Below are positions 20,301 to 27,895 of a DNA stretch of 64,000 nucleotides, piece after piece. How positions within the stretch are numbered: position 1 is the first letter of the stretch; every line of letters begins with the position of its first letter. The notes beneath the pieces were generated by a model. The model did not search any database. It was given only the letters and a program-made list of their open reading frames with translations, and was not told the DNA's origin. The position numbers and the translations under genes are program-made. The stretch is from Prosthecobacter sp. Lineage in GTDB: Bacteria > Verrucomicrobiota > Verrucomicrobiia > Verrucomicrobiales > Verrucomicrobiaceae. Location of the stretch: positions 151,615 through 215,614 of the forward strand of contig JAIPJY010000003.1 of the NCBI GenBank assembly GCA_021733925.1, read 5' to 3'.

Positions 20301-21545
20301 AAATGGTTCGATGATGATCTTTGGAAGAGGATGCAGGAGCATTTGAATCCTAATGCTCAGGATGAGCTTGACTGGGTGCTGCCCAGCTTTGCCCAATTGG
20401 TAAAGGCCAGTACTCCCGCCCACAGCAAAGCACCCGCTGCCACACCAGCGGTGGTTGCCGCTCCCGTCGTTGCTCAGGCTGGGCCGGTGCGTGTTTTGTT
20501 CTTCTACAAACCGGGGTGCAAGGACTGTGAACGCATCCGCGACATGCTGCACAGCATTAGCGCGGACCAGCCGCTGGCGCTGGAGGAATACAATGTGGAA
20601 CGCAGTGATGGGGCGGAGCGCAATGAAGCCCTCTGCGCACGTTTCAAAGTCTCGCCTGAACTGCATCAGGTGACACCCGCCGTTTTTACGCAGGCGGGGG
20701 CGCTGGTGAAAACAGCCGTCACTTTCAATGCGCTGCAGCGTCTCATTGAAAAGACCTCGGAGCAGGCCCCGGATGACTCTTGGTATCGTGTCGCTGAGGC
20801 GGAACGTGCCGAAGCAGGCGCGGAGATCGCCCAGCGGTTTGACCATTTCAGCATCGGCTGGGTGGCGCTGGCGGGTCTGCTGGATGGCATCAATCCCTGC
20901 GCCTTTGCCACGATCATTTTCTTCCTGAGCTACCTGCGCATTGCACGGCGCAGTCCGCGTGAGATCCTGATGGTCGGTGCGGCGTTCATCGCTGCGGTGT
21001 TCATCGCTTACTTTGCCGTGGGTCTCGGCTTGAGCCATCTCGTGGCCAGGCTGGAGGCCTTCGCCTGGGTGCGTGTCTGGCTGAACCGGCTGCTGGCATT
21101 CGTTGCGCTGGTGCTGGCCTGGCTGAGCTTCCGCGACGGGCTGCGGGCGTGGCGCGGGCGGATGAGAGACGCGACGCTGCAACTGCCCGAGTTTTTGAAA
21201 ACCCGGATTCGCGGCGTGATCCGCACGCAGACGAAAAGCTCGCGCTTCGTCATCGCCGCCTTTGCCAGCGGCATCATCATCAGCCTGCTGGAACTGGCCT
21301 GCACCGGGCAGGTGTACCTGCCCACCATCATTTACATGATGAAACAGGGCAGCCTGGGAGCCGTGGCCTATCTGCTCCTCTACAATGTCGCGTTTGTGCT
21401 GCCGCTGATCGCCATCTTCATCCTGGCCTGGCTGGGCATGACCAGTGATGCGCTGATCGAGTTTCAAAAGCGGCACACCGTCACGGTACGATTTGCGACG
21501 GCTCTGCTATTTCTGGCTCTGTGGATCGTTTTGCTGGTGGCGTGA
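17373..21545 (+). CDS. HEAT-repeat/thioredoxin-fold/DsbD-like membrane fusion protein
   Basis: 1390 aa. A signal peptide (IEITTLLLLSGLLTQAQ) leads into about 1000 residues of HEAT-like helical pairs; 'RDPDVRSMAIQYLAGIM' and 'DESPEVRGDAVYATLRG' are typical repeats. A thioredoxin-like domain follows from about residue 1038 ('VLFFYKPGCKDCERIRDML', CxxC C1049-C1052). The last ~220 residues are six or so membrane helices of the DsbD/CcdA superfamily, with the paired cysteines in 'DGINPCAFATIIFFLSYL' (C1176) and 'ELACTGQVYLPTIIYM' (C1310). In DsbD these two cysteines carry electrons across the membrane. The protein is therefore probably a reductant delivery device with a large extracytoplasmic docking solenoid. 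It overlaps the DUF4159 gene. Its last 22 codons form one copy of a 68-bp direct repeat. Confidence 0.88.
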   Translation: MRCCIEITTLLLLSGLLTQAQDRPVLDAGPERVRVDASELNPKLREAAATLDSMREDDLKPTPEQWAVVCEACGLHVGLRGYAAAAKPFPSEITVGLLTHPQFAVRMGALEILEERTNQDSTFDPWAPKNATSQEALRQWQAWAIGKKPTEEPKAVPAFDEARMRVYLVDFVGNDVGKQERAFESMAQAGMKSVAFLEQYLHDTPQLTEGVRAKVKQAQYRIVIAESLPKDAQRLSRDLVFGTRDQKLAAMQPLPRCRSKAVPILAEFLTHEDALIREAAMDALIQAGEEAVYDLVQKHLKTETDQNVIHAVLRRVSPQSDRGAALIASFMTSKNEDLLVAALNALSDGHSSAGKDGVMACISDSRWRVRVAALEYAGKMKVTKAGPAVTAAFSDKDEFVRYAAMKAAADMSLENAVPLITKMALTDDTLLGPATDAIVRMGRLLPPELVKVLPEKSGESLLGVLRAFGKQAGHDGEHIEWYKIAEPSSGSRADKERDAAMQALNIVRMLSTHRDPDVRSMAIQYLAGIMLEPEDKKRVFEALQQADVDGKIAMLESMEPGPFDFRESQVEEPEDDTGVSPGGEGDVFAQILREPPPRNAAQEAVYAAFGVAVEVPAEKAVAANAAPGERTWQPMEKEFHDLLVESMLQKESPELAFHAATQLAFGGQRRAIEEIYRLLPKLEPHQRARLASFLNMDSRLTSQKTGIALLRSLLQDESPEVRGDAVYATLRGDKADRLKLLLEEVSRPEGNLEAVNAYNYSLTNAVEHPTSRGVMQTWSTEMLSQPQAKDEAKTLALVLLGTINKAENMPLVEAALVTPNIWQRRAAWHSLVQLDRDEFESKAAQVAADNSPRVREVLAAAYLKTDGSDHWRVWFGERDYEQETLPYRQRSKVYSIPETIIPLLVKLTRDTDVQVKVQAMLTLLGHGQRVEPLALREAFSGLTDGDERRKLLEPFLESSYLTLSPQYGFLLDQVEEKWFDDDLWKRMQEHLNPNAQDELDWVLPSFAQLVKASTPAHSKAPAATPAVVAAPVVAQAGPVRVLFFYKPGCKDCERIRDMLHSISADQPLALEEYNVERSDGAERNEALCARFKVSPELHQVTPAVFTQAGALVKTAVTFNALQRLIEKTSEQAPDDSWYRVAEAERAEAGAEIAQRFDHFSIGWVALAGLLDGINPCAFATIIFFLSYLRIARRSPREILMVGAAFIAAVFIAYFAVGLGLSHLVARLEAFAWVRVWLNRLLAFVALVLAWLSFRDGLRAWRGRMRDATLQLPEFLKTRIRGVIRTQTKSSRFVIAAFASGIIISLLELACTGQVYLPTIIYMMKQGSLGAVAYLLLYNVAFVLPLIAIFILAWLGMTSDALIEFQKRHTVTVRFATALLFLALWIVLLVA

Positions 21546-21554
21546 GTTTTGCGC
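21487..21554 (+). repeat. 68-bp direct repeat, left copy
   Basis: Identical over 68 bases to 22356-22423. It holds the last 19-20 sense codons and stop of the DsbD-like fusion gene plus ten bases beyond. It flanks the toxin-antitoxin pair. Confidence 0.97.
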
Positions 21555-21602
21555 TGGCACTTCACTTCATAGAGAAGAGGGCAAAGAATATCCGAAAGTG
21601 GT

Positions 21603-22034
21603 TCATGGCTTCAGCGGATTGATCCAACGTAGACCGGGAAACTTGGCGAAATCCGTGTCGCAGGAGGCGAGTTCGAGACCGTGCTCGATGGCAAGGGCGG
21701 CGAGGTGGGAGTCGCTAACCAAATTGCCCGTTGCGCGGGTCTGCTTGAGCAGGCCCGAGAAAAGACGCCAGTGATGGCTGGACGAATTGATGAGCCGCGT
21801 TCCAGGGAGGGCGAGCCACTCGTGAATCTTGTCGCAGGCTTCTTCTATGGTCATCGGGCTTTGCAGCACTTTGGCATTCGTCCCAATGCGGATAAATCCT
21901 GAGATCACTGGCCAGCATAAAGCAACTCCATCAGGTTGGTTGAAGAGTTTGGTCAACCATGGTTTTACGATAGCATGATGCGACGAACCAGCATCCACCG
22001 CATAGAGCAGCACATTGATGTCCACCAGAATCAT
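21603..22034 (-). CDS. vapC: VapC-like PIN domain toxin
   Basis: 143 aa. The start MILVDINVLLYAVD has the first PIN-domain acidic residue (D5), and 'SDSHLAALAIEHGLELASC' with DTDF supplies the other conserved acidic positions of PIN ribonucleases. PIN toxins of this type (similar to those annotated 'TA system VapC family ribonuclease') cleave RNA, often tRNA or rRNA; the target here is unknown. The gene overlaps the upstream antitoxin gene by 4 bp. It is antisense to, and inserted between, + strand genes and is enclosed in a 68-bp direct repeat. The flanking spacers appear lower in GC than the surroundings. Confidence 0.9.
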   Translation of the reverse strand: MILVDINVLLYAVDAGSSHHAIVKPWLTKLFNQPDGVALCWPVISGFIRIGTNAKVLQSPMTIEEACDKIHEWLALPGTRLINSSSHHWRLFSGLLKQTRATGNLVSDSHLAALAIEHGLELASCDTDFAKFPGLRWINPLKP

Positions 22035-22276
22035 TTCCAGTCCTCGCCTTCCGCTTGAGTCAGCAATTCGCCTATATTGTCATAACTCAATCCCGGTTTC
22101 AAACCGAGCGGTCGTGCCTGGATCTCGTAGCGTTTGCCTGGTGGTGGCAGATTGGGAGCAGGCTGCTTGCGCCGAGCCATGGCCAGCATTTCCAGCAGGG
22201 CACGCTGAATGCTCTGCACGTCCTCAGGTTCGAGGGCTTCAAACTCCTTTTCGAGGTTCACAGCAATGGCGTTCAT
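22031..22276 (-). CDS. Antitoxin partner of the PIN toxin
   Basis: 81 aa: acidic/helical N-terminal half ('EFEALEPEDVQSIQRALLEM') and a basic/Pro-rich then Leu-rich C-terminal part ending 'GELLTQAEGEDWK'. Position (first gene, 4-bp overlap with the toxin start) and size are those of a type II antitoxin. I do not see a clear DNA-binding fold such as AbrB or RHH, so its family is open. The C-terminal segment likely wraps the toxin. Operator sequences would lie in 22277-22355. Confidence 0.8.
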   Translation of the reverse strand: MNAIAVNLEKEFEALEPEDVQSIQRALLEMLAMARRKQPAPNLPPPGKRYEIQARPLGLKPGLSYDNIGELLTQAEGEDWK

Positions 22277-22355
22277 GGTGGGAGAATAACGGATTTGGCC
22301 TGATTGGCAATGAGTGGCTGGAAAGTAGTGGTGGCCCCGGGGCTGACTGTTGCGA

Positions 22356-22423
22356 TACGATTTGCGACGGCTCTGCTATTTCTGGCTCTGTGGATCGTTT
22401 TGCTGGTGGCGTGAGTTTTGCGC
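22356..22423 (+). repeat. 68-bp direct repeat, right copy
   Basis: Perfect copy of 21487-21554, ending 15 bp before the ATG of the TPR peptidase gene. It reads through the DsbD C-terminal codons and stop but has no intact gene before it, so it is a duplicated gene end. Confidence 0.97.
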
Positions 22424-22438
22424 CGCCACCTTGTCATC

Positions 22439-24976
22439 ATGATCCGAACGATTGCTTCAGCCGTTTTGTTGTGTGCCGTGTCTTTGCAGGCGCAGCAGAT
22501 CGACCTCGAAAAAATCTTTGAGGAGCGCAATCTGGGGCCGGTGGGGGAACTGCTGGCGAGAGGGGACTACGAACTCGTGGCGCGCATCGGCGAAGCGGCG
22601 GTTGAAAAGGGATTGAAGGCGCCCGACTGGCGGATTCTGCGGTTCAAGGCGCTGCGCGAAATGGGACAGATCGAAACTGCTCTGGAAGAGACGGGAAAGG
22701 CGCTTGCGGTGTTTCCAGGGCATTTCGAAATATTGCTGCTTCGCCATGATCTGGCGCAGATGCTGGGCCGGGCCGATGTCGCGGCGGAGGCTTTGAAGGG
22801 AATCAATGAAGCTGCGAAATCAAAGGCTGCGAAGGATCGCACCGCCATGGAATCGGTCATGCTTGGCCGGGCAGCCGTGATGCTCGGTGCCGACGCGCAG
22901 AAAGTGATCGCTCAATATTTCAAACTGGCGCAGGGCAAGGATGCCAAGCTGGAGGCGGCGTATCTTGCTGAAGGGAATCTCGCGCTCGACAAAGACGATG
23001 CGCAACGTGCCGCAGATGTTTTTCGTGCTGGGCTGAAAGCGCATGGGGAAACGGCAGACCTGCGGCTTGGGCTTGCACGAGCTTTCCAATCGAGCGATCG
23101 GGAGAAAGCCGGGGAGAGCTTGAAGAAGGCGCTCGAATTGAATCCTCACCATGCTGCCTCTCACCTGCTGCGGGCGGAACAGCTCATCGGCGGTGAAAAA
23201 TTCATCGAAGCCGAGGCCGCGATCCAGCAGGTGCTTGATCAGGACGAGAAACAACCCATGGCCTGGGCTCTGCGAGCAGTCGTGGCCTATCTGTTTCAGG
23301 CCGATGCAGGCAAGATGGAGGAGGCACGACTGCATGCTTTGGAGAGGTGGGGCAGGAATCCCGAGGTGGATCACACTATCGGTCGCTGTTTGTCACGGGC
23401 CTATCGCTTTGCCGAGAGTGCGGCACGTCAGCGTCAGGCGCTGGAGTTTGACCCGAAGTATCTGCCGGCCAAGATGCAGCTTTGCCATGATCTGCTTCGG
23501 CTCGGTGAAGAAGAGGAGGCATGGAAGCTGGCGGAACTGATTCGCAAGGAGGATGGCTACAACATCCAGGCGCACAATCTGGCGCTGCTGGAGAAGGAGA
23601 TGAATGGCTATACCACGCAGACCTTCGAGGACTTCATCTTGAAAATGCCAAAGCGCGAATGGCCCATCTATGGCGCACGTGCACTCGCCCTGCTGCGCGA
23701 TGCGAAGGCGGTGCTGGGCGCGAAATACGGCCTGGATTTGAAGCGGCCTGTGCTGGTGGAGTTCTTCGGTGCGCAGCAGGATTTTGCCATTCGCACCTTC
23801 GGTGCGCTGGGCGGACAGGGGATGCTGGGCGTGTGCTTTGGTACTGTGGTGACGATGAACAGTCCCGGTAGCCTGGCGCACGGCCGCAACAACTGGGAAA
23901 GCACCCTGTGGCATGAGTTCTGCCATGTGATCACGCTGACCGTGACGAAGAACCGCATGCCTCGCTGGTTGAGCGAAGGAATCAGCGTCCATGAAGAGCG
24001 CCAGCGCGATCCCGCGTGGGGCATGTGGATGAACGACAAGTTTCGCGAGATGGTGCTCGACGAAGAGACGCTGACGCCCATGTCGCAGCTCAGCGGAGCG
24101 TTCATGGGACCCAAGACGCAGGATCATCTGATGTTTGCCTACTATGAGTCGAGCCAGGCCGTGGAGTTTCTGCTGGAGAAATTCGGCACGGACAAATTTC
24201 AGGGCATTCTGCGTGACCTCGCAGCAGGAAAGCGGATCAATGATGCGATTGCCGCGAGCGTGGGGGGCATTGAAGAAGTCGAGAAGCAGTTCGCCCAATT
24301 CATCACAGCCAGGGCCAAAAGCTTTGGTGCCAAGGCCGACTGGAATGAGCCAAAGCCCGAAGAGCTGAATCCCTTTGATGCGGGTTCGTTCACCGAGTTT
24401 CTCAAAAAGAATCCCAACAACCTCTGGGCACTTCGCAAAGAAATGGAGGCGCTGATACAGGTCAAAAAGTGGGCCGAAGTATTGCCGCTGGCTGACAAGC
24501 TGATCGAACTGCTGCCTGACAGTTACGATGCCGACAGCGGCTATGCGCTCAAGGTGCAGGCGCTGCGGCAGATGAAGCGTACGGATGAGGAAGTCGTTGT
24601 CCTGCGGCAGATCGCGGCGAAATCATCGAGCTCGCAAAGCTCCTTCCTGCGCTTGATCGAATTGGATGTGCCCGCAAAGCGCTGGGCTGAAGTCAAAGCC
24701 AATGCCCAGCGTTCGATGGCGTTGAATCCATTTCTCGTGACGCCGCAAAAGGCCCTGGCAGACGCCTGTGCCGCACTGAACGAAACGCCCGAGGCGATTG
24801 CCGCGTATGAGCGTGTGCTGGTGCTTGACCCCAGCGGCGGCGCGCAGACGCATTTTAAACTGGCTGAATTGTTGCGGGCATCCGATACCACGAAAGCGAA
24901 GCGGCACCTGCTGGATTCGCTGGCACTGGCACCAAGGAATCGTGATGGGCTGGCGTTGCTACAGGAGTGGAAGTGA
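22439..24976 (+). CDS. TPR protein with gluzincin-type peptidase domain
   Basis: 845 aa from the ATG at 22439, which gives a signal peptide (MIRTIASAVLLCAVSLQAQQ); the TTG 21 bp upstream lies in the direct repeat and is less likely. N-terminal TPR-like repeats cover about residues 25-400. The central catalytic segment has HEFCH at 492-496 and the downstream Glu ligand in 'RWLSEGISVHEE' (E513), the arrangement of peptidase MA/M1-like gluzincins. More TPR-like repeats follow to the C-terminus ('SMALNPFLVTPQKALADAC'). Probably a periplasmic or outer-membrane-associated peptidase; substrate unknown. Confidence 0.88.
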   Translation: MIRTIASAVLLCAVSLQAQQIDLEKIFEERNLGPVGELLARGDYELVARIGEAAVEKGLKAPDWRILRFKALREMGQIETALEETGKALAVFPGHFEILLLRHDLAQMLGRADVAAEALKGINEAAKSKAAKDRTAMESVMLGRAAVMLGADAQKVIAQYFKLAQGKDAKLEAAYLAEGNLALDKDDAQRAADVFRAGLKAHGETADLRLGLARAFQSSDREKAGESLKKALELNPHHAASHLLRAEQLIGGEKFIEAEAAIQQVLDQDEKQPMAWALRAVVAYLFQADAGKMEEARLHALERWGRNPEVDHTIGRCLSRAYRFAESAARQRQALEFDPKYLPAKMQLCHDLLRLGEEEEAWKLAELIRKEDGYNIQAHNLALLEKEMNGYTTQTFEDFILKMPKREWPIYGARALALLRDAKAVLGAKYGLDLKRPVLVEFFGAQQDFAIRTFGALGGQGMLGVCFGTVVTMNSPGSLAHGRNNWESTLWHEFCHVITLTVTKNRMPRWLSEGISVHEERQRDPAWGMWMNDKFREMVLDEETLTPMSQLSGAFMGPKTQDHLMFAYYESSQAVEFLLEKFGTDKFQGILRDLAAGKRINDAIAASVGGIEEVEKQFAQFITARAKSFGAKADWNEPKPEELNPFDAGSFTEFLKKNPNNLWALRKEMEALIQVKKWAEVLPLADKLIELLPDSYDADSGYALKVQALRQMKRTDEEVVVLRQIAAKSSSSQSSFLRLIELDVPAKRWAEVKANAQRSMALNPFLVTPQKALADACAALNETPEAIAAYERVLVLDPSGGAQTHFKLAELLRASDTTKAKRHLLDSLALAPRNRDGLALLQEWK

Positions 24977-25013
24977 TCAGCCGAAAGGTGAACTAAAGGT
25001 GGCGAACAAAACC

Positions 25014-25349
25014 ATGATAAAATTTGCTGTTAGAATTCATGGTGTGAACTTTCTGATTCGGGAGTCTGAAGATAAGAGGCCAAAGCTCATGGGGTTTTAC
25101 ATCAACGCTTTACTTGAGGCTGACTCAAGTGAGCGGGCCGAGATCGAGGCTGTTGAAATGGTGCGCACATCACGGATAAGGGCTGTTGTAATCAACAGTC
25201 CAACCGATCCTCCGCAAATGTTCGTTGATGAGATCTTTGAACTGGAAGATTGGCCCGAGGGGCAGTCAAGGCCCCTGAGCGGTTTTATTTTTTATGAAGA
25301 CCCAAAGGCGGACTGGCGCAAAGAGCACAGTGCCTCAACGCCTTCGTAG
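25014..25349 (+). CDS. Small hypothetical protein
   Basis: 111 aa from ATG 25014 (MIKFAVRIHGVNFLIRESED); a GTG at 24999 in the same frame is an alternative start. No signal peptide or membrane helix. The composition is mixed alpha/beta with acidic patches ('DEIFELEDWPEGQSRPL'). The family is not recognised. Base composition is noticeably more AT-rich than in the flanking genes, which may mean a foreign origin. It lies 37 bp after the TPR peptidase gene and is convergent with apbE. Confidence 0.65.
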   Translation: MIKFAVRIHGVNFLIRESEDKRPKLMGFYINALLEADSSERAEIEAVEMVRTSRIRAVVINSPTDPPQMFVDEIFELEDWPEGQSRPLSGFIFYEDPKADWRKEHSASTPS

Positions 25350-25379
25350 CGGGCGTGCAGCACGATATACCCAAAGAGT

Positions 25380-26246
25380 CTATACAGCGATTTCCAAAGC
25401 TTCAACGCCTTCATAGCGCGAGCACAGCGCATCAATCTCCTCCTGCTCCATCACCATGAACGCGGTCGAGAGCGCATCCGACAACGCTGCGGTGGGGGCA
25501 AGAGCATAGGTGCGGCGCTTCTTGAGGGGAACAGGGGCAAACAGGCGCGGATTCATGATGTGCGCACCTTTGACGGCGAAGCCAGAACCGCTGACCGCGC
25601 GATTGAGGAGAGGGGTCCGCTTTTCACCGCCGCCGAGTGTGATGGACCATGCCTCTTTGCCAAACGGAGCTCCGCAGGCGAGGATGGTGCTGTCTCCGGC
25701 GTTGAGGACGAAGTTGGTGACCTTCCAGTCCTGCAGCACGTCGGCGGCTTGATCGAGCGCGTAGCCTTTGCCCATGGCTCCGAGGTCGAAGATCATGCTC
25801 GTGGCATGCACAGTGACGCTCATGGTTTCCTCTTCGAGGTCAAAGCGCTGGCTGCCGATGATCAGGCGAGCCTGCTCCAGCGCGTCTTTGCTGACCTGGC
25901 GTGGCTCGCCTTCGGACGTGATGAACAAATTCATGAGCGGGCCGATGGTGATGTCGAAGGCTCCTCTGGTTTCCTGATGCATGGCCTTGGCCAGCGAGAG
26001 GCAGTCCCACGCGGCCATGCCGACGCGGATGCTCTCGCCTGCTTTGAGCTGCCCGAGGCGATAGATATCACTGGTGGCGCGGAAACGGCTCAGATCATCT
26101 TCAAGCCGGGCGATTTCTTGAAACACCGCCTGTGCGGCCTGGGCCGCGTAGGTTTCATCGGCATCCGCATGATTGATGATGACGTCGAAGGTGGTGGCCA
26201 TCGCATTGCAGGTATAGCGATGGTGCTGTGGGGTGGGCTCGCTCAC
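25380..26246 (-). CDS. apbE: FAD:protein FMN transferase ApbE
   Basis: 288 aa with a GTG start at 26246 that overlaps the stop of the upstream gene (GTGA), preferred over the longer frame that runs into that gene. Family motifs: 'CNAMATTFDVII' at the N-terminus, 'FDITIGPLMNLF', 'DLGAMGKGYALDQAADVL', 'FVLNAGDSTILACG' and the C-terminal 'ALSDALSTAFMVM'. ApbE transfers FMN from FAD to a Thr of target flavoproteins such as RnfG/NqrC, using Mg2+. No signal peptide or lipobox is visible in the chosen start, unlike many ApbE lipoproteins. No target such as Nqr or Rnf genes is in the window. Confidence 0.9.
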   Translation of the reverse strand: MSEPTPQHHRYTCNAMATTFDVIINHADADETYAAQAAQAVFQEIARLEDDLSRFRATSDIYRLGQLKAGESIRVGMAAWDCLSLAKAMHQETRGAFDITIGPLMNLFITSEGEPRQVSKDALEQARLIIGSQRFDLEEETMSVTVHATSMIFDLGAMGKGYALDQAADVLQDWKVTNFVLNAGDSTILACGAPFGKEAWSITLGGGEKRTPLLNRAVSGSGFAVKGAHIMNPRLFAPVPLKKRRTYALAPTAALSDALSTAFMVMEQEEIDALCSRYEGVEALEIAV

Positions 26247-27853
26247 GGTGCGGTGTTTTGCTTCTGCTTCTCCTGATCCTTGCGGAGGGTGTGGCGGTCC
26301 CAGAGGGATTGCTCGATCCACATCTTGAGAAGTACTCCTGGGCGAAGCCCGAAGAAGGAATCGTGCGAAATGTAGCTGCGGCCTGCAAATTTGGACTCCA
26401 GCGCGGCCTGCATTTCGGGTTCGGCAATGATGATCCGTGCGTCAATGGTTTCAGGCACGGTGTTGGTGTAATGCACGCTCTTGATGTCGCGCCAGTACCA
26501 GGGCAGAGGCCAGCCATTGTCACGATTGATGACGAGCACATTGAAGGCATCATCTGGCGCGGTCTTCTGCAGTTCGCGCACCTTTGGCAGCAGCTGCATG
26601 AAATTGGTCGAAGTGTGCGAGTAAACGTAGGGATTGCGCGAATCAGCGGCGTAGAGATGAATGGCGAGGTTGGTCTGGGCGATGAGATGGTACATGCCGA
26701 GGCCGAAGAGGATTCTGAAAACGATCCGCGACAGCCTGCCTGCGAGCGCGCCTGAAATGGCGGCGGCACCCACTCCGGCGAGCAGGGTCAGCGCATGCTG
26801 CGCGCTGAGGATGGACCAGGGAGTCTTGTAGGCGAGAAACGAGTAGATGAAGAAGAGGGCCAGGGTGTAAACCGAAAGGAAGACGAGAAAGGCCTGCCGT
26901 GCGGGCTGCTTCGTGTGGTTTCCCAGAAAGGCATACAGCATGCCGACGATGCCGAGGCCGCCGATCATGGCCTCGCTCCACACGAGGCCGTCTTTGCGCC
27001 AGAAGATGAGCGTGAGGTAGTAGTACCAGGGCTTCTCGTGGCCGCTGCCACCGGAGCGTTCAAAATAGTTCAGATAGGTCAGGGCGCTGTCTTTCACGGC
27101 CTGCCAGTCTTTGAAGCCGCCCGAGTAGATTGTGATACTGGTCACGACGGCGGCGATGGTCACCCACAGCCAGGGGGTGGCTGCGCGGCGCTTGTTGGCA
27201 CCGATGTCATAGCCGCTGCGCCGTGGTGCGAAGTCGCCGATCATCATTTTGGTGACGGCGAATCCGACGAGTCCGGCGACGACATTGATGACGAAGGTCT
27301 CCTTGGTGGCGTGCTGCAAGCCGATGGCGAAACCAGCCAGCACCAGCCACCAGCGCCCGCCCCCCTGGGAGTATTGCCAGAGCGCGGCGATGCTGATCGT
27401 GATGAACAGCACAAGCGGCACTTCCATGATGAAGTAGCGCGAGTAGTACACCATCATCGGCGAGATGGAGATGAGCAGCATCGCGAAACCCGTGGCGAGC
27501 CGGCCGAGGGCGTTGCGCAGCAGCAGGGTCGAAAGCAGAAGCAGCAGGCCACAGACCACTGTCACGGTACGCAGCTGGGCTTCAGTCCATGTCGAGGAGT
27601 CGCCCCAGCCTGCGAGCTTGGACCAGACGCGTGTGACATAGTGCAGGCCTGGACCGTGGAAATCTTTGGGATCGTATTGAAAATGCCCGGTGGCCTGGAA
27701 TTCAGCGGACTTCATCGCGAGGATGGCCTCGTCCGTGTGCATGGGGCGGTCGCCGAGTGAAGGAAGGCGGTAATAGGCACCGAGGACGAGTGCGACAAGG
27801 GTGAAGATGGTCAGGCCAAAGAGACCGAGGGAATTTTTCTGAGGAGGGGGCAT
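26243..27853 (-). CDS. Agl23/TIGR03663-like membrane glycosyltransferase-fold protein
   Basis: 536 aa with about 10-12 membrane helices. The N-terminal part 'LPSLGDRPMHTDEAILAMK' carries the acidic motif of the GT39/PMT/ArnT fold, and 'YYSRYFIMEVPLVLFITIS' is typical of the TIGR03663 group now called flippase activity-associated protein Agl23. A soluble tail after residue ~410 is present. The likely role is in transfer or handling of a lipid-linked sugar at the cytoplasmic membrane; the substrate cannot be deduced. It is translationally coupled to apbE. The 39 bp upstream consist entirely of a dispersed repeat. Confidence 0.82.
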   Translation of the reverse strand: MPPPQKNSLGLFGLTIFTLVALVLGAYYRLPSLGDRPMHTDEAILAMKSAEFQATGHFQYDPKDFHGPGLHYVTRVWSKLAGWGDSSTWTEAQLRTVTVVCGLLLLLSTLLLRNALGRLATGFAMLLISISPMMVYYSRYFIMEVPLVLFITISIAALWQYSQGGGRWWLVLAGFAIGLQHATKETFVINVVAGLVGFAVTKMMIGDFAPRRSGYDIGANKRRAATPWLWVTIAAVVTSITIYSGGFKDWQAVKDSALTYLNYFERSGGSGHEKPWYYYLTLIFWRKDGLVWSEAMIGGLGIVGMLYAFLGNHTKQPARQAFLVFLSVYTLALFFIYSFLAYKTPWSILSAQHALTLLAGVGAAAISGALAGRLSRIVFRILFGLGMYHLIAQTNLAIHLYAADSRNPYVYSHTSTNFMQLLPKVRELQKTAPDDAFNVLVINRDNGWPLPWYWRDIKSVHYTNTVPETIDARIIIAEPEMQAALESKFAGRSYISHDSFFGLRPGVLLKMWIEQSLWDRHTLRKDQEKQKQNTAP

Positions 27854-27857
27854 TGGG

Positions 27858-27895
27858 AAATGACGAATGTCGAATTCAGAATGACGAATGAGTCA
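27858..27895. repeat. TGACGAATG-family dispersed repeat
   Basis: AAATGACGAATGTCGAATTC followed by AGAATGACGAATGAGTCA. It fills the gap between two minus-strand genes and supplies the stop codon (TCA on +) of the gene at 27893. Confidence 0.8.

Noticed and set aside
19683-21476. 597-aa minus-strand open frame
   Set aside because: Antisense to the HEAT/thioredoxin/DsbD gene, whose cysteines and membrane helices are unmistakable.
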